Source: Nocardioides sp. Soil797
GTDB lineage: Bacteria; Actinomycetota; Actinomycetes; Propionibacteriales; Nocardioidaceae
DNA: 64,000 nt
Direction: 5' to 3'
Assembly (NCBI GenBank): GCA_001429555.1
Contig: LMSR01000018.1
Coordinates: forward strand, 175,968 to 239,967
Part shown: one piece after another, positions 51,813 to 60,066 of the stretch
How positions within the stretch are numbered: position 1 is the stretch's first letter
Layout of the letters: each line of letters opens with the position of its first letter
Made by a program: the position numbers and the translations under genes
The notes under the pieces: generated by a model
The model's input: the letters and a program-made list of their open reading frames with translations, nothing else
Database searches by the model: none
Told to the model about the DNA's origin: nothing

Positions 51813-52616
51813 TCAGGCAGAGCACTCCGGGAACGGCCCGTCCGGAGCCACCCGGTGCAGCAGGTCGAGAATGGCCTCGTGGAGCTCGCAGCCGCAGACC
51901 AGCGGCCGGGCGAAGTCGACCCGGCCGTCACGATGCCCGCCGGCCTCCTGGACGCGAACGACCACCCCGAACCGGTCGAGACACAACGGGTGGGCCGATG
52001 CCTGCGCGCCGACGTCGCCCAGGACGTGGTGTGCCAGGGCGCGGACGACATCAGGGTGGTCGCGTTGCATGTGGGTCAGCCACTCGGACTCGTGGGGCAG
52101 GAGCGGGTCGGGCTGCGCCGCCCGGTAGTCGGCCGCGGCGATGTCGACCGAGCGTTGCCGTGCCGTGGGCGATGCTTCACAGTGCCACGACAGTGCAGCC
52201 CGCGCCGGCCTGACCACGAGCACAGGCCCGGTGTCGGCGTCCTCGGCGTGGTGGGCCAGGTGGGCCCGAACCCCGGCCGGAAGCTCGCCGCCGTAGTGCG
52301 CGAGCTTCCCGCTGAGCGTCAGGGACCCACGAATGCGATCCGGCCCGGCGACGGCCCCGACGTCCCAAGCGGTGAGCTGCACGGTCATCGGGGGGAGGTT
52401 GCGACCGACCGCGAAGACGCGTTCGGTGGCATCCTCCGACGGCACGAACAGCACCGAGCCGTCGTCCAGGACCGCGTGGCGTTCGATCGGTGAGGTCAGG
52501 TTCAGGATGCCGATCCGGAGGCTGGTGCTCCCGGCGATGAGCGTTCGGGCGCGCTCTGCGGCGGTGAGGCCGGTGGCGCGCTGGTCTGCGAGTGCCTGGT
52601 GACGCAGCGAAGTCAT
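51813..52616 (-). CDS. DUF2470 / HugZ-like haem-utilisation protein
   Basis: A 267-residue protein. The N-terminal ~170 residues resemble a split-barrel flavin/haem-binding fold, and the C-terminal ~75 residues fit DUF2470 (HESEWLTHMQRDHPDVVRAL, CLDRFGVVV). Related proteins (HugZ, MSMEG haem-degradation partners) act in haem-iron use. The start codon overlaps a perfect DtxR/IdeR box, so it is probably induced when iron is scarce. Its presence among cob genes is likely incidental. Confidence 0.8.
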   Translation of the reverse strand: MTSLRHQALADQRATGLTAAERARTLIAGSTSLRIGILNLTSPIERHAVLDDGSVLFVPSEDATERVFAVGRNLPPMTVQLTAWDVGAVAGPDRIRGSLTLSGKLAHYGGELPAGVRAHLAHHAEDADTGPVLVVRPARAALSWHCEASPTARQRSVDIAAADYRAAQPDPLLPHESEWLTHMQRDHPDVVRALAHHVLGDVGAQASAHPLCLDRFGVVVRVQEAGGHRDGRVDFARPLVCGCELHEAILDLLHRVAPDGPFPECSA

Positions 52617-52634
52617 AAGGTAAGGCTAACCTAA
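52616..52634. promoter_or_regulatory. DtxR/IdeR iron box
   Basis: TAAGGTAAGGCTAACCTAA fits the DtxR/IdeR consensus TWAGGTWAGSCTWACCTWA at every position. It overlaps the ATG of the DUF2470 gene by one base, so Fe-bound repressor would block its transcription. Confidence 0.9.
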
Positions 52635-52752
52635 AGAATGATCCTCGGAAAGGGAGAGGCCGTGCCGCGGGACCCACAACGGTTGACCCTCGGCCAGCAG
52701 CCCTTGACGCTGTGCGACGCAAGGAGCGGTTCGTCGTGAGGGCAGGCGAGGG

Positions 52753-54345
52753 TCAGCTGGGACGGACGAAGCGGGGAGTCCACACCCGCCCCGACGGCGT
52801 ACGACGTGTGTTCGAGGCGCCGATGATCAGCAGGCACTTCATGTCGATCGTCGACGGGTCGAGCTCGCCGAGCGTGGTGACCAGCAGGAACTCCTCGGCC
52901 CGACCGATGTCGCGCCCGACGACCACGACCGTCTCCGGTGAGCGTTCGTCGAGGAGCACCTTGTGGGCCAAGGCGATCTGGTCGACCCGGGAACGCGAAG
53001 CAGGGTTGTAGATCCCCAGCACCAGGTCGGTCCGGGAGACCGCTCGTAGCCGGTCCTCGATCACCGACCACGGCTTCAGCCGGTCGCTCAGGCTCATCAC
53101 GGCGAAGTCAGCGCCGATCGGGGCGCCGGCCCGGGCTGCCACCGCCTGGACCGCGCTGACACCGGGAAGCACGCGCACCGGCACGTCGGCGTACGCCGGC
53201 TCCTCGGCTGCCTCGAAGACTGCGGAGGCCATTCCGAAGACGCCGGCGTCGCCACCGGAGACCACGGCAACGCGCTCACCGGACCGGGCCAGGTCGAGCG
53301 CCAGCCGGGCGCGGTCGACCTCGACGGTGTTGCCGGATGCGTGGCGGGTCAGGCCCTCGCGCTGCGGCACCCGGTTGACGTACGGCGCGTAGCCGATCAC
53401 GTGGTCGACCTCGGCCAGGGCTCGGGTGGCCTCGGGAGTGAGCCAGCAGTCCGGTCCGGGGCCGAGACCCACGACGAGGAGCTCGGTCGGGGTGGCTTCG
53501 AGACGCGCTCGTTCCTCGCTCTCCTCACCCCCCGTCATCTCGGTGATTGAGGAGCGAGCGCCAGCCAGCGTCTCGCGCCGCCCGCCCGGGTCGTCGGTGA
53601 GCGTGTCTCCGGGAACCACGACCAGGGAGAAGTAGGGGACCGAGGACGGGTCGACCTCGCTCACCTTCATCCATCGCTCGGCGGGCATGGAGGCGCGCTC
53701 GACATACCACGCGTGCTCGAGCCGGCCGGCCTGCGACAACGCGTCGACCACGCCCGGGAAGCGGCGTCCGAGCTTCATGATGATGGCACCGTCGGTGTCC
53801 GCGAGACGACGTGCCAGCTCTGGCACCGGGAGGGTGCCGGGCAGCACGGTGAGTACGTCGGTCTGCCGCACCAGTGGCGTCGCCACGACGGCGGTGGCGG
53901 CCGCAAAGGCAGGGACTCCGGGCACGACCTCGGTCGGGAAGAGCGGTGAGAGCCTGTCGTGCAGATACATGAACGACCCGTAGAACAACGGGTCTCCCTC
54001 GGCCAGAACCACGACGTTGCGGCCGGCCGCCAGATGCGCAGAGAGGCGCGTGGCGCACGACTCGTAGAACTCGGCCATCGCGCCGGCGTACCCACCCGGA
54101 TGGGCGGTCGCGCCCGTGGTGACCGGATAGCGGAGCAGCTCCTCGATGACGTCGTCAGGGATCAACGAGGCGGCGATGCGTCGCGCGTTCGACTCCTTGC
54201 CGACGCCCGCGTGATAGGCGATGACGTCGGCCTCGGCGATCAGGCGGGCAGCCTTGCGGGTGATGAGCTCGGGGTCGCCGGGGCCGAGCCCCACACCCCA
54301 GAGGGATCCGGTGCCGTGCCGGCCGGTCATGCTCTGCTCGTTCAT
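52753..54345 (-). CDS. cobIJ: CobI-CobJ fusion: precorrin-2 C20- and precorrin-3B C17-methyltransferase
   Basis: A 530-residue fusion of two tetrapyrrole methylases. Residues ~10-240 are CobI (GVGLGPGDPELITRKAARL, VVLAEGDPLFYGSFMYLH). Residues ~285-530 are CobJ (VVGLGPGPDCWLTPEA, VAVVSGGDAGVFGMA, LVLGIYNPASRSR), which methylates C17 with ring contraction. The linker (RRETLAGARSSITEMTGG and EESEERARLEA) comes from a GTTTCGAGACG-type repeat at 53492-53577. GGAGAAGGA precedes ATG 54345, which overlaps the cobH stop. Confidence 0.94.
   Translation of the reverse strand: MNEQSMTGRHGTGSLWGVGLGPGDPELITRKAARLIAEADVIAYHAGVGKESNARRIAASLIPDDVIEELLRYPVTTGATAHPGGYAGAMAEFYESCATRLSAHLAAGRNVVVLAEGDPLFYGSFMYLHDRLSPLFPTEVVPGVPAFAAATAVVATPLVRQTDVLTVLPGTLPVPELARRLADTDGAIIMKLGRRFPGVVDALSQAGRLEHAWYVERASMPAERWMKVSEVDPSSVPYFSLVVVPGDTLTDDPGGRRETLAGARSSITEMTGGEESEERARLEATPTELLVVGLGPGPDCWLTPEATRALAEVDHVIGYAPYVNRVPQREGLTRHASGNTVEVDRARLALDLARSGERVAVVSGGDAGVFGMASAVFEAAEEPAYADVPVRVLPGVSAVQAVAARAGAPIGADFAVMSLSDRLKPWSVIEDRLRAVSRTDLVLGIYNPASRSRVDQIALAHKVLLDERSPETVVVVGRDIGRAEEFLLVTTLGELDPSTIDMKCLLIIGASNTRRTPSGRVWTPRFVRPS
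53492..53577. repeat. GGTTTCGAGACG-type inverted repeat at the CobI/CobJ junction
   Basis: It begins GTGGCTTCGAGACGCGCTCG and ends GCCAGCGTCTCGC, with GTTCCTCGCTCTCCTCA and TGAGGAGCGAGCG forming the inner arms. It encodes the linker between two fused methyltransferases. Confidence 0.75.
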
Positions 54346-55004
54346 TCCTTCTCCTGGGCCAGCGCGTTGAGGGCCGAGGCGGTCATCGCGGACCCACCGC
54401 GGCGGCCCCGGACAGTGAGGAACGGGATGTCGATGCCGTGCTCGGCGGTGAAGCACGCCAGCGCATCCTTCGACTCGGCGGCGCCGATGAACCCGACTGG
54501 GCAGCCGATGATCGCGGCCGGTCGAGGAGCGCCGTCGAGCAGCATCTCGAGCAGGTGGAACAGGGCGGTGGGGGCGTTGCCGATGGCGACCACCGACCCA
54601 CCGAGCCGGTCGGTCAGCAACGAGAAGGCTGCCGCAGATCGGGTCGTGCCGAGCTCGCGGGCGAGGCCCGGAACCCGCTCGTCGCGCAGCAGGCAGAGCA
54701 CCTCGTTGTCACGGGGCAACCGGGCTCGGGTGACCCCGGAGGCGACCATGTTGGCGTCGGTGATGATCGGCGCTCCGGCACTGAGCGCGGTGCGCGCCGC
54801 CGCCACAAGCCCGGGGTGGATCACCAGGTCCTCGGTGAGATCGGTCTGCCCGGTGCCGTGCACCATGCGGACGGCGACCTTCTCGGCATCGGCCGGCAGG
54901 TGGTCGAGTCGGGACTCGGCGCGGATCGTGGCGAACGAGTCGACATAGATGGCGGCGCCGTCGTCGATGTAGTCATAGCGGCGCGGTGGTCTGCAGACGG
55001 ACAA
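54342..55004 (-). CDS. cobH: Precorrin-8X methylmutase CobH
   Basis: A 220-residue enzyme moving the C11 methyl to C12 to give hydrogenobyrinate. Motifs: YDYIDDGAAIYVDSFATIRA, VRMVHGTGQTDL (with the catalytic His), ITDANMVASGV, IGNAPTALF and IGCPVGFIGAAESKDAL. TTG 55004 sits 5 nt after GAGGAG; GTG 55010 abuts that site and is less likely. A cobalamin riboswitch lies directly upstream. Confidence 0.93.
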   Translation of the reverse strand: MSVCRPPRRYDYIDDGAAIYVDSFATIRAESRLDHLPADAEKVAVRMVHGTGQTDLTEDLVIHPGLVAAARTALSAGAPIITDANMVASGVTRARLPRDNEVLCLLRDERVPGLARELGTTRSAAAFSLLTDRLGGSVVAIGNAPTALFHLLEMLLDGAPRPAAIIGCPVGFIGAAESKDALACFTAEHGIDIPFLTVRGRRGGSAMTASALNALAQEKE

Positions 55005-55019
55005 CTTCACTCCTCGGGG

Positions 55020-55145
55020 TTCTCGCCCCTGGTGGATGCGGGTGTCCTGGCAGCAGTGTCTGGCTGGGCCCACGCGGTCAACGAGGGCCTCACAGTGGCG
55101 GAACCGCCCCGGACTCACACCGGGTTCCTTCCGACAGGACGCGGG
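55020..55145 (-). ncRNA. Cobalamin riboswitch upstream of cobH
   Basis: On the minus strand: GGAACCCGGTGTGAGTCCGG, GGCGGTTCCGCCACTGTGA, then GCCAGACACTGCTGCCAGG as the B12 box. It begins at the cobG stop codon (55146) and ends beside the cobH ribosome binding site, so it can act within a cobG-cobH-cobIJ transcript. Confidence 0.92.
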
Positions 55146-56072
55146 TCAGACTACGCGGTTGACGACCAGGACGCTGCGCCACGGGGTGACCACGAGATGG
55201 TCGGTGTCCTCGTGGAGCAGCCGCTCGAGCAGATCGGGCGTGAGGACGCCGTCGGGCACCGGCACGTGCTCCACCCCTGCCGCCAGCACGCCGTACGACG
55301 GGGGCGCGCTGTGCACCTGCGTGCGGGGATCACGCGGATGTCCGTCGGGAGTCGCGGGCAGCTCGTCGACGTGCCAGGGCGCGGAGGGCCCGTTGCCACG
55401 GACGGTGAGAAAGGCCCGGGCCAGGCCGACCAGGCGACCGGCCGCCTCCTCGATGGGCACGACCGGACCCCAGGCGCGGGTGCCGATGCGCAACTGGCAG
55501 TCGGCGTCGGAGACCGCGACCAGACCCAGGTCGAGAGATCGGTCGACCAGGTCGCCGCGTCCGTCGTCGAGGACGAACAGGAATCGGCCGGGCAGGGCGG
55601 CCAGCGACCGGTGCGCGCAGAGGCCCTCGTCGAGTGCGCGGGCGACGGGGCGCAGGTCGGCCCGGCCGGGTGAGTGCATGAATGATCGAGGAACATCCCA
55701 GTCACCGGGTGACTGGGATGTTCCCCGATCCCTGTCACCGAGACCGCTGAGCGGCGAGACCATGATGTTGCGGATCAGCTCGTGGCTCGGCACGGGCAGC
55801 AGCCCGGTTGCGCTGATCGCGTCCACGACGTCGGTGTCGAGGCAACCACCCTCGGCGGGCAGCGCTCGCAGCTGGAGGTTGGCGCGCTTGGTCAGGTGGA
55901 CCGTGCCGTCGCCGAACTGCCTCGCGACACCCATCACGTCAGTCAGTGCTTCGGGCGAGACCCGACCGCCGACGAGGCGCAACCGCACGAGGGCACCGTC
56001 GTCGGCCGGCCACGGACGCAGCACGCCGGGGCAGAGGTCACCTCGCTCGCGAGGGTCGGTGGACGAGGTCAC
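55146..56072 (-). CDS. cobG: CobG-like precorrin-3B synthase, short form
   Basis: A 308-residue protein resembling the N-terminal part of CobG: CPGVLRPWPADDGALVRLRL, GTVHLTKRANLQLR, IRNIMVSPLSG and LPGRFLFVLDDGRGD. It ends at VTPWRSVLVVNRVV. In full-length CobG the C-terminal [4Fe-4S]/siroheme-type cysteine cluster follows that point and is absent here, so oxidation of precorrin-3A is uncertain. An insert of ~20 residues after SPLSG contains a 35-bp hairpin (55690-55724). Confidence 0.8.
   Translation of the reverse strand: MTSSTDPRERGDLCPGVLRPWPADDGALVRLRLVGGRVSPEALTDVMGVARQFGDGTVHLTKRANLQLRALPAEGGCLDTDVVDAISATGLLPVPSHELIRNIMVSPLSGLGDRDRGTSQSPGDWDVPRSFMHSPGRADLRPVARALDEGLCAHRSLAALPGRFLFVLDDGRGDLVDRSLDLGLVAVSDADCQLRIGTRAWGPVVPIEEAAGRLVGLARAFLTVRGNGPSAPWHVDELPATPDGHPRDPRTQVHSAPPSYGVLAAGVEHVPVPDGVLTPDLLERLLHEDTDHLVVTPWRSVLVVNRVV
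55690..55724. repeat. 35-bp inverted repeat inside cobG
   Basis: Two perfect 17-bp arms (GGAACATCCCAGTCACC and its complement) are separated by a single base. It encodes part of the extra segment TSQSPGDWDVPRS within the first CobG domain and keeps the frame open. Confidence 0.8.
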
Positions 56073-56174
56073 CGGGGCAGGTTACGCCGAGGCGGCGCGT
56101 GCTGACGCTGTGGGAGGCCGCCGCGGCTCGTGTTGGCTGGACACCGGGTGCCGGCTCGGGACGGTGTTGGTAGC

Positions 56175-56355
56175 GTGCACGGTGCCGTGGTGTTCGGGAA
56201 GCCGGTTCAATGCCGGCGCGGCCCTCGCCACTGTAACCGTCGAGTTGACGGTCCTTGCGGCATCCGAACGTGGATGCCGGACCACTGGGAGCAATCCCGG
56301 GAAGGTCGGCCGGAGACGCTGAGACGGAAGCCAGGAGACCGGCCACGGCGCGTCA
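56175..56355 (+). ncRNA. Cobalamin riboswitch upstream of the uptake/chelatase operon
   Basis: Core elements in order: GGGAAGCCGGTTCAATGCCG, GCGGCCCTCGCCACTGTAAC, an extended P6-type arm, GGGAGCAATCCCGGGAAGG, and GGAAGCCAGGAGACCGGCC as the B12 box. It precedes the substrate-binding protein gene by about 30 nt and probably governs the operon through cobN and cobF. Confidence 0.95.
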
Positions 56356-56382
56356 TGTTCCACGAGGGTTTGGAGAAAACCA

Positions 56383-57474
56383 ATGGTCAGTCGACCCCAG
56401 CGCACCCATTTGCGCCGTACCACCGTCAACACCACCGTCTTCGGCACTGGCACTGGCTCTGGCACTGGCGCCACTCCCGTCGCCAGGTTCGTCAGAACGG
56501 TCGCGCTCGGCACTGCCTCGCTCATGGCCGTCGCCGGTTGCGCGGGGGCGCCTGCCGCCGAGAAGAAGGCGGCCGATCCGTCCGACGAGAACTTCCCGGT
56601 CGAGGTCACCAGCTGCGGTCACACCTCCACGGTGACCGCGGCTCCCGAGAACGCGGTCACGCTCAACCAGGGCGCCACCGAAGTGGTGCTCGCCCTCGGC
56701 CTCGAGGACCAGCTGGCCGGCACGGCATACCTCGACGACGAGGTGCCCGAGCAGTGGAAGGCCGCCTATGACCGGGTGCCTGTGCTCTCCGACGAATACC
56801 CCACCAACGAGCAGCTCGTGCAGGTGGAGCCCGACTTCGTCTACGCCTCCTACGGGTCGGCGTTCGACAAGTCGGTCGCGGGCAGCCAGAAGTCGCTGGA
56901 GAAGGCCGGTACGGCGTCCTACCTGTCGCCGTTCGGCTGTGAGGAGCAGAGCCTGCGCCCGAGCACCTCGTGGGACTCGATCTGGGAGGAGATCGACACG
57001 GTCGCTGCTGCCTTCGGGGCCCCGGAGCGTGCCGCCGACTTCCGCAAGGAGCAGGGCGATCTGCTCGACGAGCTGGCGAAGACCGGAGCAGGCGACGGCC
57101 TCACCGTGCTCTGGTACGACTCCGGCACCAAGACGCCGTTCGTGGGCGCCGGTGGCGGTGGACCGCAGCTGATCCTCGACGCGGTGGGCGCGAGCAACAT
57201 CTTCGCCGACCTCGACGGCGGATGGGCCGACGGCAACTGGGAGGACGTCGTCGACGCCGATCCGGACGTGATCGTGCTCGCCGATGCCGGCTGGGACCGG
57301 GCCGAGGACAAGATCGCCCATCTCGAGAAGGACCCGGTGCTGAGCCAATTGACTGCGGTCAAGGCCAAGCGGTTCGTCACGATCCCGTTCTCGGAGTCCA
57401 CGCCCGGCGTCCGCCTCGCGGACGGCGCGGCCTCCGTGTCCGCACAGTTGGCCGAGCTCCCGGCCGTCCAGTGA
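56383..57474 (+). CDS. B12/cobalt-type ABC transporter substrate-binding lipoprotein
   Basis: A 363-residue periplasmic-binding-type lipoprotein of the BtuF/FecB class. A long n-region with a GTGTGSGTG repeat precedes the signal helix and lipobox AVAGC (Cys53). The mature part has VTLNQGATEVVLALGL, VQVEPDFVYASYGSAF and a C-terminal VVDADPDVIVLADAGW. Riboswitch control and cob neighbours indicate a corrinoid or cobalt chelate ligand. The ~35-residue extension before the signal helix is unusual. Confidence 0.88.
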   Translation: MVSRPQRTHLRRTTVNTTVFGTGTGSGTGATPVARFVRTVALGTASLMAVAGCAGAPAAEKKAADPSDENFPVEVTSCGHTSTVTAAPENAVTLNQGATEVVLALGLEDQLAGTAYLDDEVPEQWKAAYDRVPVLSDEYPTNEQLVQVEPDFVYASYGSAFDKSVAGSQKSLEKAGTASYLSPFGCEEQSLRPSTSWDSIWEEIDTVAAAFGAPERAADFRKEQGDLLDELAKTGAGDGLTVLWYDSGTKTPFVGAGGGGPQLILDAVGASNIFADLDGGWADGNWEDVVDADPDVIVLADAGWDRAEDKIAHLEKDPVLSQLTAVKAKRFVTIPFSESTPGVRLADGAASVSAQLAELPAVQ

Positions 57475-58565
57475 CCGCGCTCGCCGACCGTCCGGTGCAC
57501 CAGGAGGTGGATCGGACTCGTCGTGCCCGTTCGCTCCCCTCAATGGGTTTCGCGCTCGTGGTCGCCGTGGTCGTGCTCGGGTTCAGCATGGCGTTCGCGC
57601 TCGGGGTCGGGTCGGTCCCGGTCCCGGTCACTGATGTGCTGGCCGTGGTCGCGAGGCGGTTCCACTTCGGCGACCTCGGGGTCTCGGTGGCCGACGACCA
57701 GATCGTGTGGCAGATGCGGATGCCGCGAGTGCTCGGGGCTGCCGCGGTCGGTGCCGCACTCGCCGTCTGCGGCGCGGTGCTGCAGTCGCTGACCCGCAAC
57801 GACCTAGCCGACCCCTACCTCCTCGGCATCTCCGGAGGTGCGTCGGTCGGCGCCGTCACCGTCATCGTGCTCGGCGTGCCGGTGCTCGGCCTGCTCGGCA
57901 CCAGCGCGATCGCGGTCGCCGCCTTCGCCGGTGCACTGGCCTCGCTGGGACTCGTGCTCGGGCTGGCTGCGGGCCGGTCCGGCAGCCTCAGCCCCGGCCG
58001 CACCGTGCTGGCCGGCGTGGCCATCGGCCAGGTCTGCGCGGCGTACACCTCGTTCCTCGTGATCGTCACCGGGGACCGCGACGCCGCTCGTCGCGTCCTG
58101 GAATGGACGCTGGGGTCGGTGGCCGGGCTCCGTTGGGGCACTTCGGTGCCGCTGGCCGCGCTGGCCGTGGTCGCCACGGTGTGCGTGATCGGCATCTCGC
58201 GCCAGCTCGACGCCTTCGCGTTCGGCGAGACCTCCGCCCGCTCACTGGGCATCGAGGTGACCCGGTTGCGCTGGACCCTGCTGGTGGGCACCGCGCTGGT
58301 CACCGCCGTGCTGGTCTCGTTCGTCGGGGTGATCGGCTTCGTCGGCCTGGTGGTGCCACACATGGTGCGGCTGCTCACCGGGCCCGGACACGTCTTCCTG
58401 CTGCCGATGTCGGCACTGGTCGGCGGCATCCTGCTGGTCTGGTCCGACACCCTGGCCCGGTCACTGATCGACGGCCGCGAGATCCCGCTCGGCGTGATCA
58501 CCGGGGTGGTCGGGGCGCCCTTCTTCGCCTTCCTGCTGCGTCGGCACACGGGAGGTGCCGAATGA
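57471..58565 (+). CDS. FecCD/BtuC-type ABC transporter permease
   Basis: A 364-residue permease with about nine to ten transmembrane helices. RMPRVLGAAAVGAALAVCGA and QSLTRNDLADPYLLGISGGA are hallmark BtuC segments; FVGLVVPHMVRLLTGP is the coupling helix region. The GTG start overlaps the binding-protein stop by 4 nt. It imports a corrinoid or related chelate. Confidence 0.93.
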   Translation: MTALADRPVHQEVDRTRRARSLPSMGFALVVAVVVLGFSMAFALGVGSVPVPVTDVLAVVARRFHFGDLGVSVADDQIVWQMRMPRVLGAAAVGAALAVCGAVLQSLTRNDLADPYLLGISGGASVGAVTVIVLGVPVLGLLGTSAIAVAAFAGALASLGLVLGLAAGRSGSLSPGRTVLAGVAIGQVCAAYTSFLVIVTGDRDAARRVLEWTLGSVAGLRWGTSVPLAALAVVATVCVIGISRQLDAFAFGETSARSLGIEVTRLRWTLLVGTALVTAVLVSFVGVIGFVGLVVPHMVRLLTGPGHVFLLPMSALVGGILLVWSDTLARSLIDGREIPLGVITGVVGAPFFAFLLRRHTGGAE

Positions 58566-59341
58566 GGATCGACGCGCACGGGCTGGCCTGGGCGGCCGGC
58601 GGACGGACCATCATCGAGGACGTCGACCTGGTCTGCGAACCGGGCACGGTGACCGGCCTGCTCGGTCCCAACGGGTCGGGCAAGACCACCCTGTTGCACG
58701 TGCTCGCCGGGCTCCGGCGTCCGTCAGCTGGCCGGGCGCGGATCGGTGGCGACGACCTGCACCGGATGCGTGGACGCCGGCGGGCGCTCCGGCTCTCCCT
58801 GGTGGAGCAGGACGCCAGCACGCGCCTCGACCTGACGGTGCGCCAGGTGGTCGAGCTCGGTCGGGTCCCGCACCGTGGCCGCTGGCAGACGGAGTACGAC
58901 GACCCGGTCGTCGAGCAGTCGATGCGGCTGGCCGACGTCGAGACGCTGGCAGACCGGCACTGGTCGACGCTCTCCGGTGGGGAACGGCAGCGCACGCACC
59001 TGGCGCGAGCGATCGCCCAGGAGCCCGCCGTGCTGCTCCTCGACGAACCCACCAACCATCTCGATCTCGGGCACCAGATCGACTTCCTGGCGCGGGTGCG
59101 CGGGCTCGGCCTGACCACGGTCGCGGCCCTGCACGACCTCGAGCTGGCCGCCGCCTTCTGCGATCACCTGGTCGTGCTCGACAGGGGGCGAGTGGCTGCC
59201 TCCGGCCCGGTTGGCGAGGTGCTGACCGACGACCTGGTGGCCGACGTCTGGGGGGTCGATGCGAACGTCGTGCCCCACCCCGTGCGGCGGCGACCACACC
59301 TGTGCTGGAACGACACCCTCGACCGGGAGGTGCGGGCATGA
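58562..59341 (+). CDS. FecE/BtuD-type ABC transporter ATP-binding protein
   Basis: A 259-residue ATPase for the preceding permease: Walker A GPNGSGKTTLLH, Q-loop VEQDAS, signature LSGGERQRTHLARAI, Walker B VLLLDEPTNHLD and H-loop ALHDLELA. The start overlaps the permease stop (ATGA), completing a binding protein-permease-ATPase set. Confidence 0.94.
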   Translation: MRIDAHGLAWAAGGRTIIEDVDLVCEPGTVTGLLGPNGSGKTTLLHVLAGLRRPSAGRARIGGDDLHRMRGRRRALRLSLVEQDASTRLDLTVRQVVELGRVPHRGRWQTEYDDPVVEQSMRLADVETLADRHWSTLSGGERQRTHLARAIAQEPAVLLLDEPTNHLDLGHQIDFLARVRGLGLTTVAALHDLELAAAFCDHLVVLDRGRVAASGPVGEVLTDDLVADVWGVDANVVPHPVRRRPHLCWNDTLDREVRA

Positions 59342-60066
59342 GTGGGCGCTCAGCTCTTGTCCTGGTCGGGATGTCGGCCCGCGAGGTCGACGCCCATGAC
59401 CGCCTGCTCGCCGCGGTTGCGCCGTACGGCGGCAGCGTGGCGTTCCTGCAGATGGGGGACCCGGCGCTGCATCGCGAGCTCACCCGACTCACCGACGCCG
59501 GCGCGGAACGGATCACCCTGGTCGGGGCCAGCCTCGGCACCCTCGCCCCGGCGACCTCGTGGCTGCGCCGGATCGCCTCGCACTGGTGGCGGGAGCGCCC
59601 CGAGCACGACCGCCCCGTGGTCGAGGTGGCCACGGCCATGATGCGCAACGATCTCGACCTGGACCTGGTCCTCGACGTGACCCGGCCCATCGCCGGCACC
59701 GAGGCGCCGCTGAGCTCAGCGGCCTGGGAGGCGGTCCCCGGACACCGGCACCAGGTGTTCGTCTGCCGCGGGCCGCGCTGCACCGCGCTGGGCTCCGACC
59801 GGACTGCCGAGGCCCTGTCCCAGGAGCTCCGGCGTCGCGGCCGGGGAGACGACGACGTCCTGGTCACCCAGACCGGCTGCCAGTTCCCGTGCAACCACGG
59901 CCCCGTGGTCTCGGTGCAGCCGGACGACGTCTGGTATGCCGCGGTCGACCCCGACGTGGTGCCGCTGCTGGTCGACCAGCACCTCGTCCACGACAGACCC
60001 CTCGACTCACATCGCCTGCCCCGGCACCGCCGGGTCGCCCCCAACCAGGAGAAGGCCCATGACTGA
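59338..60066 (+). CDS. CbiX-like chelatase domain fused to a [2Fe-2S] thioredoxin-like ferredoxin
   Basis: A 242-residue protein. The N-terminal ~120 residues (ALVLVGMSAREVDAHDRLL, HRELTRLTDAGAERITLVGA) resemble half of a CbiX/SirB sirohydrochlorin chelatase. The C-terminal ~90 residues form a thioredoxin-like [2Fe-2S] domain: VFVCRGPRCTALGSDRTAEA, then TQTGCQFPCNHGPVVSVQP, giving four cysteines. The ATG overlaps the ATPase stop by 4 nt, and its own 3' end overlaps cobN by 8 nt. A role in electron or metal delivery for cobalt insertion is inferred. Confidence 0.8.
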   Translation: MSGRSALVLVGMSAREVDAHDRLLAAVAPYGGSVAFLQMGDPALHRELTRLTDAGAERITLVGASLGTLAPATSWLRRIASHWWRERPEHDRPVVEVATAMMRNDLDLDLVLDVTRPIAGTEAPLSSAAWEAVPGHRHQVFVCRGPRCTALGSDRTAEALSQELRRRGRGDDDVLVTQTGCQFPCNHGPVVSVQPDDVWYAAVDPDVVPLLVDQHLVHDRPLDSHRLPRHRRVAPNQEKAHD

